In this document: piece by piece, positions 41,257 to 53,519 of the stretch
Numbering within the stretch: position 1 is the stretch's first letter
Layout: each line of letters opens with the position of its first letter
Notes under the pieces: model-generated
The model's input: only the letters and a program-made list of their open reading frames with translations
Databases searched by the model: none
What the model was told of the DNA's origin: nothing
DNA from: Lysobacterales bacterium
GTDB taxonomy: Bacteria > Pseudomonadota > Gammaproteobacteria > Xanthomonadales > Rhodanobacteraceae
Reading direction: 5' to 3'
Assembly: GCA_002632325.1 (NCBI GenBank)
Contig: NSJK01000005.1
Location: forward strand, 62,001 to 126,000
Length of the DNA stretch: 64,000 bases
Made by a program: the position numbers and the translations under genes

Positions 41257-44055
41257 ATGCGCGTCCTCAATCGTTCGGTCTACGTCGGCCCATCGACCTA
41301 CGCGCATTTCCCGGTCATAAAACTGGAACTGGATCTGGGCGAGCTGGAGCACTGGCCCACCGCCCGCCTCGGCGAATCCTTCATCGGTGGTCTCGTCGAG
41401 GCCCTGCCCGGCCTTGCCGAACACGGATGTTCCTACCGCGAGCCCGGCGGCTTCCTGCGCCGCATGCGCGAGGACGAAGGTACCTGGCTCGGCCATGTCC
41501 TCGAACACGTCGCGCTGGAACTGCAGAACATCGCCGGCGAAGACGTGACCTTCGGCAAGACGCGCAGCATCAGCGATGATCGGCCGGGCATCTACAGCGT
41601 GGTCTACGAATACGCGCAGCGCGAAGAAGGCATCGCTGCGGGCGAGCTCGCGCTCAAGCTCATCACCTCGCTGCTGCCGCCGAACCTGCGCAGCGCGGGC
41701 GATATCGACGTCGAATGGTCGTGGCCGCAGGCGCGCGATGAGTTCATCCGCTACGCGCAGCGGCGTGCGCTCGGCCCTTCGACGGCCTCGCTGGTGCGTG
41801 CGGCCGAACAGCGCGGCATTCCGTGGCTGCGCCTCAACGACCAATCGCTGGTGCAACTGGGTCATGGCAAATACCAGCAGCGCATCCAGGCCACGGTCAC
41901 CGGCAAGACCTCGCACATCGCGGTCGAGCTGGCCAGCGACAAGGAAGAAACCAACAAGATCCTCGGCTCGCTCGGCCTGCCGGTGCCGCAGCAGGAACTC
42001 GTGCAGAGTGAAGATCAGGCGGTGCGCGCGGCGCGGCGTCTGGGTTATCCGGTGGTGACCAAGCCCTACAACGGCAACCACGGTCGTGGCATCTCGATTC
42101 ACCTGAGCAGCGACGAGGAAGTGCGCGCGGGCTTTGTCGCCGCGCGCGAGCACTCGCGTTCGGTGATCGTCGAAACCTTCCTGCAGGGCGATGACCATCG
42201 CCTGCTGGTGGTCAATGGGCAACTCATTGCCGCGACCCGGCGCACGCCCGGTCACGTGGTCGGCGATGGCAGGCGCACGATTCGCGAGCTGATCGACATC
42301 GTCAATCAGGATCCGCGCCGCGGCGTCGGCCATGAAAAGGTGTTGACGCGGCTCAACCTCGACCGCGAGGCCGAGATGATGCTCGCGCGCATCGGCAGCA
42401 CCGCCGATTCGGTGCCCAAGGCAGGCGATGTGGTGTACCTGCGCTCGACCGCAAACCTGTCCACCGGCGGCACCGCGACGGACGTCACCGACATCATCCA
42501 TCCCGACAACCGCGACATGGCCGAACGTGCGGTGCGCGCGATCGGACTCGATGTCGGCGGCGTCGATTTTCTCGCGCCCAACATCGCCGAGAGCTACCGC
42601 AAGGCCGGTGGCGGCATCTGCGAGATCAATGCCGCGCCGGGATTTCGCATGCACGTGAGCCCGAGCGAGGGCACGCCGCGCGATGCGGCCGGCCCGGTGA
42701 TCGACATGCTGTTCCCGCCGGGCACGCCCGCGCGCGTGCCGATCGCGGCGATCACCGGCACCAACGGCAAGACCACCACCGCGCGCATGCTTGCGCACAT
42801 CACCAAGATGGCCGGCTTCACGCCCGGGCTCACCTCGACCGATGGCGTCTACATCGATGGCCAGCGCACCGTCGAAGGCGACATGACCGGGCCGGTCTCG
42901 GCACGCATGGTGCTGGCCGATCCGAGCATCGACATCGCGGTGCTGGAAACCGCGCGCGGCGGCCTGCTGCGCGCTGGCATGGGCGTGCGCCACGTCAACG
43001 TCGGCGCCGTGCTCAACATCCAGTCCGATCATCTGGGCATGAAAGGCATCGACTCGCTCGAACAACTCGCCGAGGTCAAGCGCATCGTGGTCGAGGTGGC
43101 GCAGGATTGCGCGGTGCTCAACGCCGATGATCCGAACGTGCTCAAGATGTCGGGCTACACCGATGCGAAGATCATCTGCTATGTGACGATGAATCCCTCG
43201 CACGCGCTGGTGCGCGAGCACGTACGCGCGGGCGGCCGTGCCTGCGCGCTCGAGGCCGGCGTCAATGGCGCGATGATCACGCTCTACGACAAGAACAATC
43301 ACGTGCCGCTGCTGTGGACGCACTTGATCCCGGCCACGCTCGAAGGTCGCGCGCTGCACAACGTGCAGAACGCGATGTTCGCAGCGGCGATGGCGTATTC
43401 GCTCGGGATCAAGCTCGATGCGATCCGCCAGGGCCTGCGCACCTTCGACACCACCTTCTTCCAGGCGCCCGGACGCATGAACGTCTATGACGAGCATCCG
43501 TTCAAGGTGCTGTTCGACTACGGCCACAATGCGGCCGCAGTCGCGGCGATGGCCGATCTGGCCACGCGGCTGGATGTCAGCGGGCGCCGCATCGTCGTGG
43601 TCGCCGGCCCCGGCGATCGCCGCGACGAGGATCTGGTGGCGATCGCGCAGGCGGTCGCCGGTCGCTTCGACCACTACATCTGCCGCCGCGACGATGCCTT
43701 ACGCGGTCGTGATGGCGATGAAGTGCCGCGCATCATCGCGCGCGCACTCGTCGTTGCGGGCGTCGCGAAGGAAGCGATCGAGGAAATCCCCGACGAACAA
43801 AAGGCGATCGACGCCGCGCTCGCAATGGGCCGTCCCGGCGACCTGCTGCTGATCTTCGCCGATTCGCTGGTGCGCTCGTGGAAGCAGATCATCCGCTTCC
43901 AGCCCGATGGCGCGCCGCGCAAGGTCGCACCCGCTCCGGCGCCGGCACCCGTGGCCACGCCCGAACCGGTGTTCGACGAAGCGAGCTTCGCCGCATTGGG
44001 CAACATCGTGCGCGACGAACGCGGCATCCGCCTGTCCCGGGAGAGCGACGACTGA
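41257..44055 (+). CDS. cphA: Cyanophycin synthetase (CphA1 type)
   Basis: 932 residues, near the usual size. It makes cyanophycin by adding Asp to the backbone and Arg to each side chain. Three parts are visible. The N-domain is about 1-160 (RVLNRSVYVGPSTYAHFPVIKLEL). The ATP-grasp domain is about 220-480 and adds Asp (VTKPYNGNHGRGISIHL, VETFLQGDDHRLLVVNGQLIAATRR). The C-terminal Mur-ligase-like domain starts near 490, has P-loop ITGTNGKTTTARML and STDGVYIDG, and adds Arg. GGAGG lies 5 nt before the ATG. It overlaps the next gene at CTGA. Confidence 0.95.
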   Translation: MRVLNRSVYVGPSTYAHFPVIKLELDLGELEHWPTARLGESFIGGLVEALPGLAEHGCSYREPGGFLRRMREDEGTWLGHVLEHVALELQNIAGEDVTFGKTRSISDDRPGIYSVVYEYAQREEGIAAGELALKLITSLLPPNLRSAGDIDVEWSWPQARDEFIRYAQRRALGPSTASLVRAAEQRGIPWLRLNDQSLVQLGHGKYQQRIQATVTGKTSHIAVELASDKEETNKILGSLGLPVPQQELVQSEDQAVRAARRLGYPVVTKPYNGNHGRGISIHLSSDEEVRAGFVAAREHSRSVIVETFLQGDDHRLLVVNGQLIAATRRTPGHVVGDGRRTIRELIDIVNQDPRRGVGHEKVLTRLNLDREAEMMLARIGSTADSVPKAGDVVYLRSTANLSTGGTATDVTDIIHPDNRDMAERAVRAIGLDVGGVDFLAPNIAESYRKAGGGICEINAAPGFRMHVSPSEGTPRDAAGPVIDMLFPPGTPARVPIAAITGTNGKTTTARMLAHITKMAGFTPGLTSTDGVYIDGQRTVEGDMTGPVSARMVLADPSIDIAVLETARGGLLRAGMGVRHVNVGAVLNIQSDHLGMKGIDSLEQLAEVKRIVVEVAQDCAVLNADDPNVLKMSGYTDAKIICYVTMNPSHALVREHVRAGGRACALEAGVNGAMITLYDKNNHVPLLWTHLIPATLEGRALHNVQNAMFAAAMAYSLGIKLDAIRQGLRTFDTTFFQAPGRMNVYDEHPFKVLFDYGHNAAAVAAMADLATRLDVSGRRIVVVAGPGDRRDEDLVAIAQAVAGRFDHYICRRDDALRGRDGDEVPRIIARALVVAGVAKEAIEEIPDEQKAIDAALAMGRPGDLLLIFADSLVRSWKQIIRFQPDGAPRKVAPAPAPAPVATPEPVFDEASFAALGNIVRDERGIRLSRESDD

Positions 44056-45830
44056 ACACCGCGCCGCAGTTCCTTGCCTTCGAGGACTCCCGCCGTCTCA
44101 CCGGCCCCAACCCGTACTTCGCGCAAGTCGGCGCCGTGCTCGAAACCTGCGGCGTCGCGATCGACGCTGCGCTGGTGTCTGGCTGGCGCGAGCATGTGGT
44201 GCAGATGAACCGCCAACTCGACTGGCCCGAACCGACCCTGGTCGCACGCGTGCACGCGCGCGACGCCTCGCTCGCATTCAGCGCGCCGCTCGATCAGTTG
44301 CTCAGCGCGACCGAGGTCAACGAATGGGCCTGGCTGGCCGCCTTGCTCGCCGGCGGCCACGCGCCGCTGTTGTTGTTCGCGCCCGGTCATCCGGCTGCAT
44401 GGGACGTGGACCTCGCGCTGCATACCCTGCAAGCGCATGCGCGCGCGGAGCGCTCGCCGGCGCTGCTTGCGCTGGTCGCCGCGGCCGAAGCACGCAGGCT
44501 GAGCGTGCTGATCGACGAGGACACGTTGTCGATCGGCATGGGCGATGGCTGTCGCAGCTTCGCACGCGAGGCCCTGCCCGATCCGGCAACGCTGGACTGG
44601 AATCGCATGCACGACGTGCCGGTCGCGCTGGTCACCGGATCCAATGGCAAGACCACCACCACACGGCTGCTCGCCGCGTTCACGCGCGCCCACGGTTGGC
44701 ACACCGCCTGCACCTGCACCGATGGCGTACTGGTCGACACGCGCGAGCTCGCGGCTGGTGATTACTCCGGCCCCGCCGGTGCGCGGGTCGCCTTGCGCGC
44801 GCCGGGCATAGACGCGGCGATTCTCGAAACCGCACGCGGTGGATTGCTGCGCCGTGGTCTCGCGGTCACGCATGCGCGCTGCGCGATCATCACCAACATC
44901 AGCGACGATCACTTCGGCGAGTACGGCGTGCATGATCTCGACGATCTCGCCTTCGCCAAGTTCGCCGTCGCGCGCGCGCTTGATGCACACGACGTGCTGA
45001 TCCTCAACGCCGACGATACCCTGCTGGTGCGCCACGCCGCCGATGTGTCGGTGCCGCTGGCGTGGTTCGCACTCGATGCCGACGCACCGCTGCTGCGCGA
45101 GCATCGCGCGCGGGGCGGCATCACCTGCGGCGTACGCGACGGCCATCTCGTGCTCGAACAGGGCGCAGCCAGCGAGGATCTGGGCGCGATCACCGCGATG
45201 CCGCTGAGCCTCGACGGCAGCGCGCACTACAACGTCGCAAACATCGCCGCTGCGGTGATCGCTGCGCACGTGCTTGGCGTGAAGGCCACACAGATGCGTG
45301 CGGTGCTCGCACGCTTCGGCGCCGATCCACGCGACAACCCGGGCCGCTTGCAGAGCCTTGATCTGGGCGGCGTGCGCGTATTGGTCGACTATGCGCACAA
45401 CCCGGACGGCCTGCGCGGCCTGCTGCAACTGGCCAAACCCGCTGCGGGCGAACGCCTCGCCCTGCTGCTCGGGCAAGCCGGCAACCGCGAGGACGGAGAG
45501 ATCCGTGAACTCGCGGGCGTCGCCGCCGAGTTTGCGCCCGATCGCATCGTGCTCAAGGACATGAGCGGCATGCTGCGCGGACGCACAGTCGGCGAAGTGC
45601 CCGCGCTGCTGCGTGAGGAACTGCTGCGCCGCGGACTGCGCGATGAAAAGCTCGTCACCTGCCTCGACGAATACACCGCCGTGCGCACCCTGCTCGCCTG
45701 GGCACGCCCAGGCGATACCCTGGTCCTGCCGATCCACGGCAAGCTCGAACGACCCAAGGTCGGCGCCCTGCTCGCGGCGATGCAGGCGATGTCCTGGGTA
45801 CCGGGGGACGCGCTGCCCGAACCCGCATAG
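44052..45830 (+). CDS. Mur-ligase-type cyanophycin synthetase-like protein lacking ATP-grasp
   Basis: 592 residues. A CphA-like N-terminal part (about 1-180; RRLTGPNPYFAQVGAVLETCG) is followed directly by a Mur-ligase catalytic domain with P-loop ALVTGSNGKTTTTRLLAAF (about 191), CTCTDGVLVDTRELAAGDYSGPAGAR, ILETARGGLLRRGLAVT, NISDDHFGEYG, and the C-terminal VDYAHNPDGLRGLLQLA. The ATP-grasp domain that adds Asp in CphA is absent. No ATG, GTG or TTG lies near the natural N-terminus. The likely start is CTG at 44052, overlapping the cphA stop (CTGA) with GGGAG 9 nt upstream. Probably a partner or modifier in cyanophycin metabolism. Its 3' part is duplicated at 57.2-58.0 kb. Confidence 0.8.
   Translation: MNTAPQFLAFEDSRRLTGPNPYFAQVGAVLETCGVAIDAALVSGWREHVVQMNRQLDWPEPTLVARVHARDASLAFSAPLDQLLSATEVNEWAWLAALLAGGHAPLLLFAPGHPAAWDVDLALHTLQAHARAERSPALLALVAAAEARRLSVLIDEDTLSIGMGDGCRSFAREALPDPATLDWNRMHDVPVALVTGSNGKTTTTRLLAAFTRAHGWHTACTCTDGVLVDTRELAAGDYSGPAGARVALRAPGIDAAILETARGGLLRRGLAVTHARCAIITNISDDHFGEYGVHDLDDLAFAKFAVARALDAHDVLILNADDTLLVRHAADVSVPLAWFALDADAPLLREHRARGGITCGVRDGHLVLEQGAASEDLGAITAMPLSLDGSAHYNVANIAAAVIAAHVLGVKATQMRAVLARFGADPRDNPGRLQSLDLGGVRVLVDYAHNPDGLRGLLQLAKPAAGERLALLLGQAGNREDGEIRELAGVAAEFAPDRIVLKDMSGMLRGRTVGEVPALLREELLRRGLRDEKLVTCLDEYTAVRTLLAWARPGDTLVLPIHGKLERPKVGALLAAMQAMSWVPGDALPEPA
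45038..45789 (+). repeat. Left copy of 0.75-kb direct repeat (3' part of Mur-ligase gene)
   Basis: This part of the Mur-ligase gene reappears at 57185-57936 with a constant offset of 12,147 nt and no indels. Bases 45240-45712 (473 bp) are identical, two mismatches follow up to 45789, and 45054-45239 is about 90% identical. After 45789 the last 14 codons differ between the copies. Confidence 0.92.
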
Positions 45831-45957
45831 ACGCAATCGACACCGCGCCTTCGCGCATCGGCGGAATTGGTGGCGCTCAGCCTACTACCGAACTACGCGC
45901 AACTGCGACAAATGAGCACTGCTGCAGGTTGGATCAAAGCGACAGATCACGCAATGC

Positions 45958-46752
45958 TTATGATCTGAACCATCTGCGGACCAACAGGGCAAAAAGCGTT
46001 GAGTTAAGGATGAGCGAGAGGAATCCCTGCAAAATTACTACTAATTGCGTAAGGGAAGTTGTTTCCTTGATATCGCCATACCCTAGCGCTGTAAGGTAAT
46101 TCATGCTGCTGACAGAAACGCACTGAAAAAAGGACCATGCCGGCTCCAATGTGGCATAAACAAATACGAACATCGCTACAGTCAGCAGGCAAAAATATAG
46201 AAGTCGATATGGTCGATATCCGAAGCCTGCAAAAAGGTAAAGAGGCCATGCTTTCGCGCGGCCCCATCCATCAACCTGCGACATCGCGGCCTTCGCCTCG
46301 TGATACCAGCAATCATCCTCAAATCTATATAGCCTTAGATCGCCAAAAAGTTGTGCACCTCTAGAAAAGCAAAACCGCGCGTGACCATGCCAATTTCGAG
46401 ATATGAAACCCTCTCCAATTTGTCGAAAGATAGTCCCAAGTTTCTTTCTCTGCTCAATCGTCATCCTAGGTTCAATCCGGAGCTCGACCTCGGCAGCCAT
46501 GAATGCCTTCAAGAGCATCGGCAACGTTTCGGTTGCCAGCACGTTCAAGTTCTTAGAATCAAAGATTCTCTCAAGGTCGAGCTTATGCGTGCTATGGCGG
46601 ACAAAGTTGGATTTGTTCTCCATCCAGAATTCGTCAATCACGCGATGACCCAAATTCAAAAAAATGCCGTCATTGAAATCACTTTTTTCCGATTCACGAA
46701 TCGCGCTTGGAACATGCTGATCAAATAACCTATCAAAAGATTGGTTGGCCAT
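45958..46752 (-). CDS. Two-TM ion channel protein with long cytoplasmic N-terminus
   Basis: 264 residues. The N-terminal 180 residues are soluble and unrecognised. Two membrane segments follow (about 183-202 and 235-257), with a pore helix and filter-like TALGYGD (221-227) between them, close to the K+-channel signature TVGYGD. It thus resembles the Ion_trans_2 class. It is visibly more AT-rich than the neighbourhood. Last of three tightly spaced minus-strand genes (15-nt gaps) after a UTRA regulator and a creatininase-like enzyme. A membrane effector role is possible but unproven. Confidence 0.75.
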   Translation of the reverse strand: MANQSFDRLFDQHVPSAIRESEKSDFNDGIFLNLGHRVIDEFWMENKSNFVRHSTHKLDLERIFDSKNLNVLATETLPMLLKAFMAAEVELRIEPRMTIEQRKKLGTIFRQIGEGFISRNWHGHARFCFSRGAQLFGDLRLYRFEDDCWYHEAKAAMSQVDGWGRAKAWPLYLFAGFGYRPYRLLYFCLLTVAMFVFVYATLEPAWSFFQCVSVSSMNYLTALGYGDIKETTSLTQLVVILQGFLSLILNSTLFALLVRRWFRS

Positions 46753-46767
46753 ATAGTGCTCTTTTAA

Positions 46768-47490
46768 CTAATTACCGCTCGTTCTGACACGATAGGTGAA
46801 CTCGTAAAGGTCGGCCCTATCACATAGGAGGCAAACTTCAACTATTTTGTCTCCAGACCAGACGACACAGTCGAGGCGGACCACTTGTAGCCCGGGCATG
46901 GAAAGCATGCCAAGCTGTTCCCGTTCCGAAAGAGTTGGGGCATCTACGTATAGTTTCTCTTGCTTTTCCGTAACCACCATTCCGAGATCAGATAGCACTG
47001 CGAAAACATCGTGATTGCCAGTCTGTATATCCTTCCACTTCGTGCCGACAAGCTCATATGGAACATATGAGTCTGCAAGGGCATGGGGAACCCCATCAAC
47101 GCATTGTAGATGGTAATGGCGCATGAGCATTGAGCACGCGGTGTCTCTGAGTGTTTCCTGGACGAACGTAGGGGCATCTCCAAGTGGCACAAGGGTTAGG
47201 GCAATTGTGCGTGTAGTCGGAGATCGCCCTTGAGCGGCGTAGTCTTCCTGAAATGATGCACTGCGGCGCGAGCGTGCCCTGACTCGGCTAACAGTTAATT
47301 CGTCCGACGAGCTTTTGTGAAGCAATCCCTCGTCGATAAGTCTGTCTATTGCGCGACGATAATCAATGTCGCTCGCATGGCTGGCTATTGTTGACTTCTC
47401 CAAGTCTGCCTCTGCACGCAATTCTCCAGACTTGATCTTGGAGCGAAGTTCGTCATACAACTCGAACCACGTTATGGATGTATCTTCCAT
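46768..47490 (-). CDS. GntR/HutC-like regulator with UTRA domain
   Basis: 240 residues. The N-terminal 75 residues look like a winged helix of the GntR type (WFELYDELRSKIKSGELRAEADLEKSTIASHASDIDYRRAIDRLIDEGLLHKSSSDELTVSR). The rest fits the UTRA ligand-binding fold (LRDTACSMLMRHYHLQCVDGVPHALADSYVPYELV, then LSMPGLQVVRLDCVVWSGDKIVEVCLLCDRADLYEFTYRV). UTRA regulators bind small metabolites. Start ATG 47490 with GGGGA upstream; GTG one codon earlier. It lies 15 nt from both neighbours. Confidence 0.8.
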   Translation of the reverse strand: MEDTSITWFELYDELRSKIKSGELRAEADLEKSTIASHASDIDYRRAIDRLIDEGLLHKSSSDELTVSRVRARSRRSASFQEDYAAQGRSPTTRTIALTLVPLGDAPTFVQETLRDTACSMLMRHYHLQCVDGVPHALADSYVPYELVGTKWKDIQTGNHDVFAVLSDLGMVVTEKQEKLYVDAPTLSEREQLGMLSMPGLQVVRLDCVVWSGDKIVEVCLLCDRADLYEFTYRVRTSGN

Positions 47491-47505
47491 CACAGCTTCC
47501 CCTGC

Positions 47506-48222
47506 CTATTTTTGACTTGCCAAAATGGCCTCGATGTCTCTTCCTATTACCTCCGCCATCTTCCCGACAAGAAGACGTCCCTTTTCCGGGGTGGCCTTTG
47601 ACGGGAAACCAATAATCCCACTCTTCGTGTAATGCCGCATCCCGAAAAGTGTAAGCAATGGACGTTCTGTTGCCTCCCAATCCTCAATCTCATCGTGCCG
47701 TACGACTTCTGGCATGGCATACATGAGGATTGACGTTTCCACCTCTCCTCCATGCATGTCTTCGCTTACCGTCTTTTCTACCCCTGCAAATGACATTGCC
47801 GCTTGCCAATGTTGGCGCGTCGGGGAGATAAAAACACGTGGTCTAGAAACATTCAATTCTTGGGCGACGTTGACGATTACGTAATTACCACCGTGGCCAT
47901 TGACCAATACGGTGAGGGGGATGCCATTCGATTCAATTGAAGCTATTAAATCCCTAAGAACATGGATCAATGTTTCCGCAGAGATTGACAACGACGACGG
48001 AAATCCCGCATGCTCATGTGAGCATGTGACAGTAATCGGGGACACTAGGAAGCCACCGTATGCGTCACAAATAGCCTTTCCTATCAATCCTGCAATAAGG
48101 GTGTCTGTAGTAACCGGTAGGTGCTTACCATGTTGCTCAAAGGAGCCAATCGGAATAATCGCGAAACGCGGTTTGCGATTGGCGATTTCGTAGCAAGTTT
48201 CTGTGTTCCATATATTTGTCAT
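47506..48222 (-). CDS. Creatininase-family amidohydrolase
   Basis: 238 residues. Metal-site motifs are intact: SFEQHGKHLPVTTDT (E29, H31, D40), NGHGGN (H110), and DMHGGEVETS (H157, E160), with SHEHAGFPSSLS between. The NGHGGN and DxHxGExETS forms are closer to MftE/ArfB-like members than to true creatininase. The family hydrolyses cyclic amides or formamides and processes some peptides; the substrate here is unknown. The ATG at 48222 has GGAGA upstream. First gene of the AT-rich three-gene operon. Confidence 0.85.
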   Translation of the reverse strand: MTNIWNTETCYEIANRKPRFAIIPIGSFEQHGKHLPVTTDTLIAGLIGKAICDAYGGFLVSPITVTCSHEHAGFPSSLSISAETLIHVLRDLIASIESNGIPLTVLVNGHGGNYVIVNVAQELNVSRPRVFISPTRQHWQAAMSFAGVEKTVSEDMHGGEVETSILMYAMPEVVRHDEIEDWEATERPLLTLFGMRHYTKSGIIGFPSKATPEKGRLLVGKMAEVIGRDIEAILASQK

Positions 48223-48320
48223 ACATTTCTCCGCGAATGGGATTTTACTCAAATAGTGAAATAATGCCTGTCACTGTATGTATGATGGGCGGTGAAAATC
48301 GCGCTCAGTGATTTCCACGA

Positions 48321-49080
48321 TCAGCCTCCGGGCGAAAACAGACCGGCCAGATCAACCGTCAGCCGATGCCCATTGGCAACCAACCACTGCCGCGCCCGGT
48401 CGGCATTCGGGCATAGGCTCTGAACGGTCAGCCAGAACTGCTGGGAGTGATCCGGAATAGCCAAATGCACCATCTCGTGGGTGACGATGTACCGAAGTAC
48501 GTAGTCGGGCGCCATGATCAGCCGCCAGTTGAGCGACAGATTGCCCAAGCCCGAGCAATTGCCCCACTTGGTGCGCTGCCCCATCACATAGATGCGGTTG
48601 GGAGCGCGTTTCAGGCGCTTGCCAATATCGGTGATGTGCTGCGCGATGCGTTCGCGTGCCTGCTTGCGCAGCCAGTTTTCCAGTGAGCGGGCGGCGGCTG
48701 TCTTGCTGTCCATCGCACAGGTGATGGTGATTACGCCATCTTCGAGTGCAACCTTGTTCGGGGCGCGCCACTCCTCCGCTCGCACCACGCGCACCGCCGC
48801 AGTCTCACCGCGAAATGCAATGCACCCATCGGCACGTTTTTCGGGGCGGCGCGCGGCCAGCAGCTTGCGCGTGCGCTCAAGTTGCTCAATTACCCAATCG
48901 CGATTGTCGGCGACGAAGGCGGCGGCCTCGCGACTGTTGCGGCCTTCCGGCAATACAACCTTCACGCCATCCGGCCCAACCTTGATGCGCAGCTTCTTTG
49001 CAGCTGCCGAACGCACCAGCCGCCACTCTACTTCCTGCCCGTCGAGCAGAAGGCGCTGCGGTACGTCTGTGTGGGGCGCG

Positions 49081-49094
<14 letters not shown>
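48321..49094 (-). CDS. YgjP-like (WLM/SprT-like) zinc metallopeptidase
   Basis: 257 residues. The zinc motif HEMVH is at 206-210 with the third ligand in IPDHSQQFW. The preceding GQRTKWGNCSGLGNLSLNWRL is the hallmark of the YgjP-like family (DUF45). Such genes are common directly after hsdR in type I restriction operons. The ATG lies inside the 3' end of hsdR (14-nt overlap), so it belongs to the operon. Function there is unknown. Confidence 0.9.
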
Positions 49095-52235
<3,141 letters not shown>

Positions 52236-52239
<4 letters not shown>

Positions 52240-53519
52240 GCGGTGGCTTCCTTTGCAAACAGCGCGGGATCGACGCGCACCGTGCCGGTGAGCAGGTCGT
52301 GCATCAGGGATTTTTTGAGTTGCTCCAGCGCCGCGCATTTGCTTTTGAGCGCCCGCAGTGCGGCCTTTGATGCACCCATCACCTCGGCAATCTGCGCTTG
52401 CTCTGTCAGCGAAGGCAATGGAAAGGCGAACGCGCGAACCTGCGTCTTGTTGGTGGATGCCAAGTTGGTCGTGCGCTTGGCCACGCGGTTGAAATACCGC
52501 TTTGCAATATCCGACTCGACCACCAGCGCGAAAAAGCGCGGATCAAGCTGTGAGCGATCGGTGCGCACGCGAAAAATATGGTTCTGGTGCAGGCAATCTG
52601 GAATCTGACCTTCCCACAAGGTGCCGCGACCGAGCTTGTCGAGGTCGCCGCCTTCGGTCATCAACACATCGCCTGGTTCGAGTCGATAGCGCTCCACTTC
52701 ATCCACGCGAACCTTCACGGTCTTGACCGTGCTCAGATCGAGATGCCCGTCCTGCACGTTAGCCACGCGTAGATAAGGCAGGTCAATGTGCTTGAAGCCA
52801 GTCACGTCTTTGCCCAGTGTCACGCCAGAGCCGACCTCGGCAACATCGCCCACGCGCTTGTGCTGCCAATGCACCGGCCTCTTCTTGCCACGATCGAGGA
52901 AGTCGTGAAGCAAGGAGTGGTCAAGCATCTCGGCCTTGATCACCGCCTCCCGCGCCCGATCAATCGCCGCATCCACGGCATCCAGCACACGGGCGATGGC
53001 GGCTTGCTCGTCCGGGCTCGGCATTGCCAGCCAAACGCGCCCGATTTCACGCCGCGTAATGGCACCGAACGTTGTTCCGCCCGCAAGCCGATGGAACGCG
53101 AACATCCCAAAATTGAGCAGGTAGTAAAGAAACTCGCTGGACGCTTCGCTATGGTTGGGAACCAGGGTTTCGCACGATTGGTTTGTCGTCAGTGGTACGC
53201 CAGCAATGGCCAGGTTACCGACCGTGCCACGCGTCGAAAAGATGATGGAGCCGGGCGGCACCAGCGTCGCATTCGAGTTGACAAGGCCAGTCTCGGAAAT
53301 GTGCTCAGCGCCTTCGCGAATGTATTTGCTCTTGTTGGCCGTCAGGTCAGTGGGCGTGATCCACGGCGTCCCGCCATCACGCCAATAAGCGCTGTCACCA
53401 CGATCCGGCGTCCCGCCGCCAACTACGCGCACAAGATCAGCAACTTGCTTCTCCCGCCAGCCAGTCGGCACGCCCGTCTTGCGGACAACTGCATAGCTCG
53501 CATCAAGTCGTGAAGTCAT
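52236..53519 (-). CDS. hsdS: Type I restriction-modification specificity subunit S
   Basis: 427 residues with the normal two-fold layout. TRD1 is about 15-165. The first conserved spacer is MPSPDEQAAIARVLDAVDAAIDRAREAVIKAEMLDHSLLHDFL (about 170-212). TRD2 is about 220-370, and the second spacer is FPLPSLTEQAQIAEVMGASKAALRALKSKCAALEQLKKSLMHDLLTG. The two TRDs read the two halves of a bipartite target; the site cannot be predicted by eye. It overlaps hsdM by 17 nt and hsdR by 4 nt. No inverted repeats or extra hsdS fragments suggest phase variation. Confidence 0.95.

Noticed and set aside
41119..45836. 851- and 720-codon minus-strand frames over cphA and the Mur-ligase gene
   Set aside because: They mirror the conserved plus-strand frames, have no start signals and no family features. 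The same shadow recurs at 57.0-58.4 kb because the sequence is duplicated.
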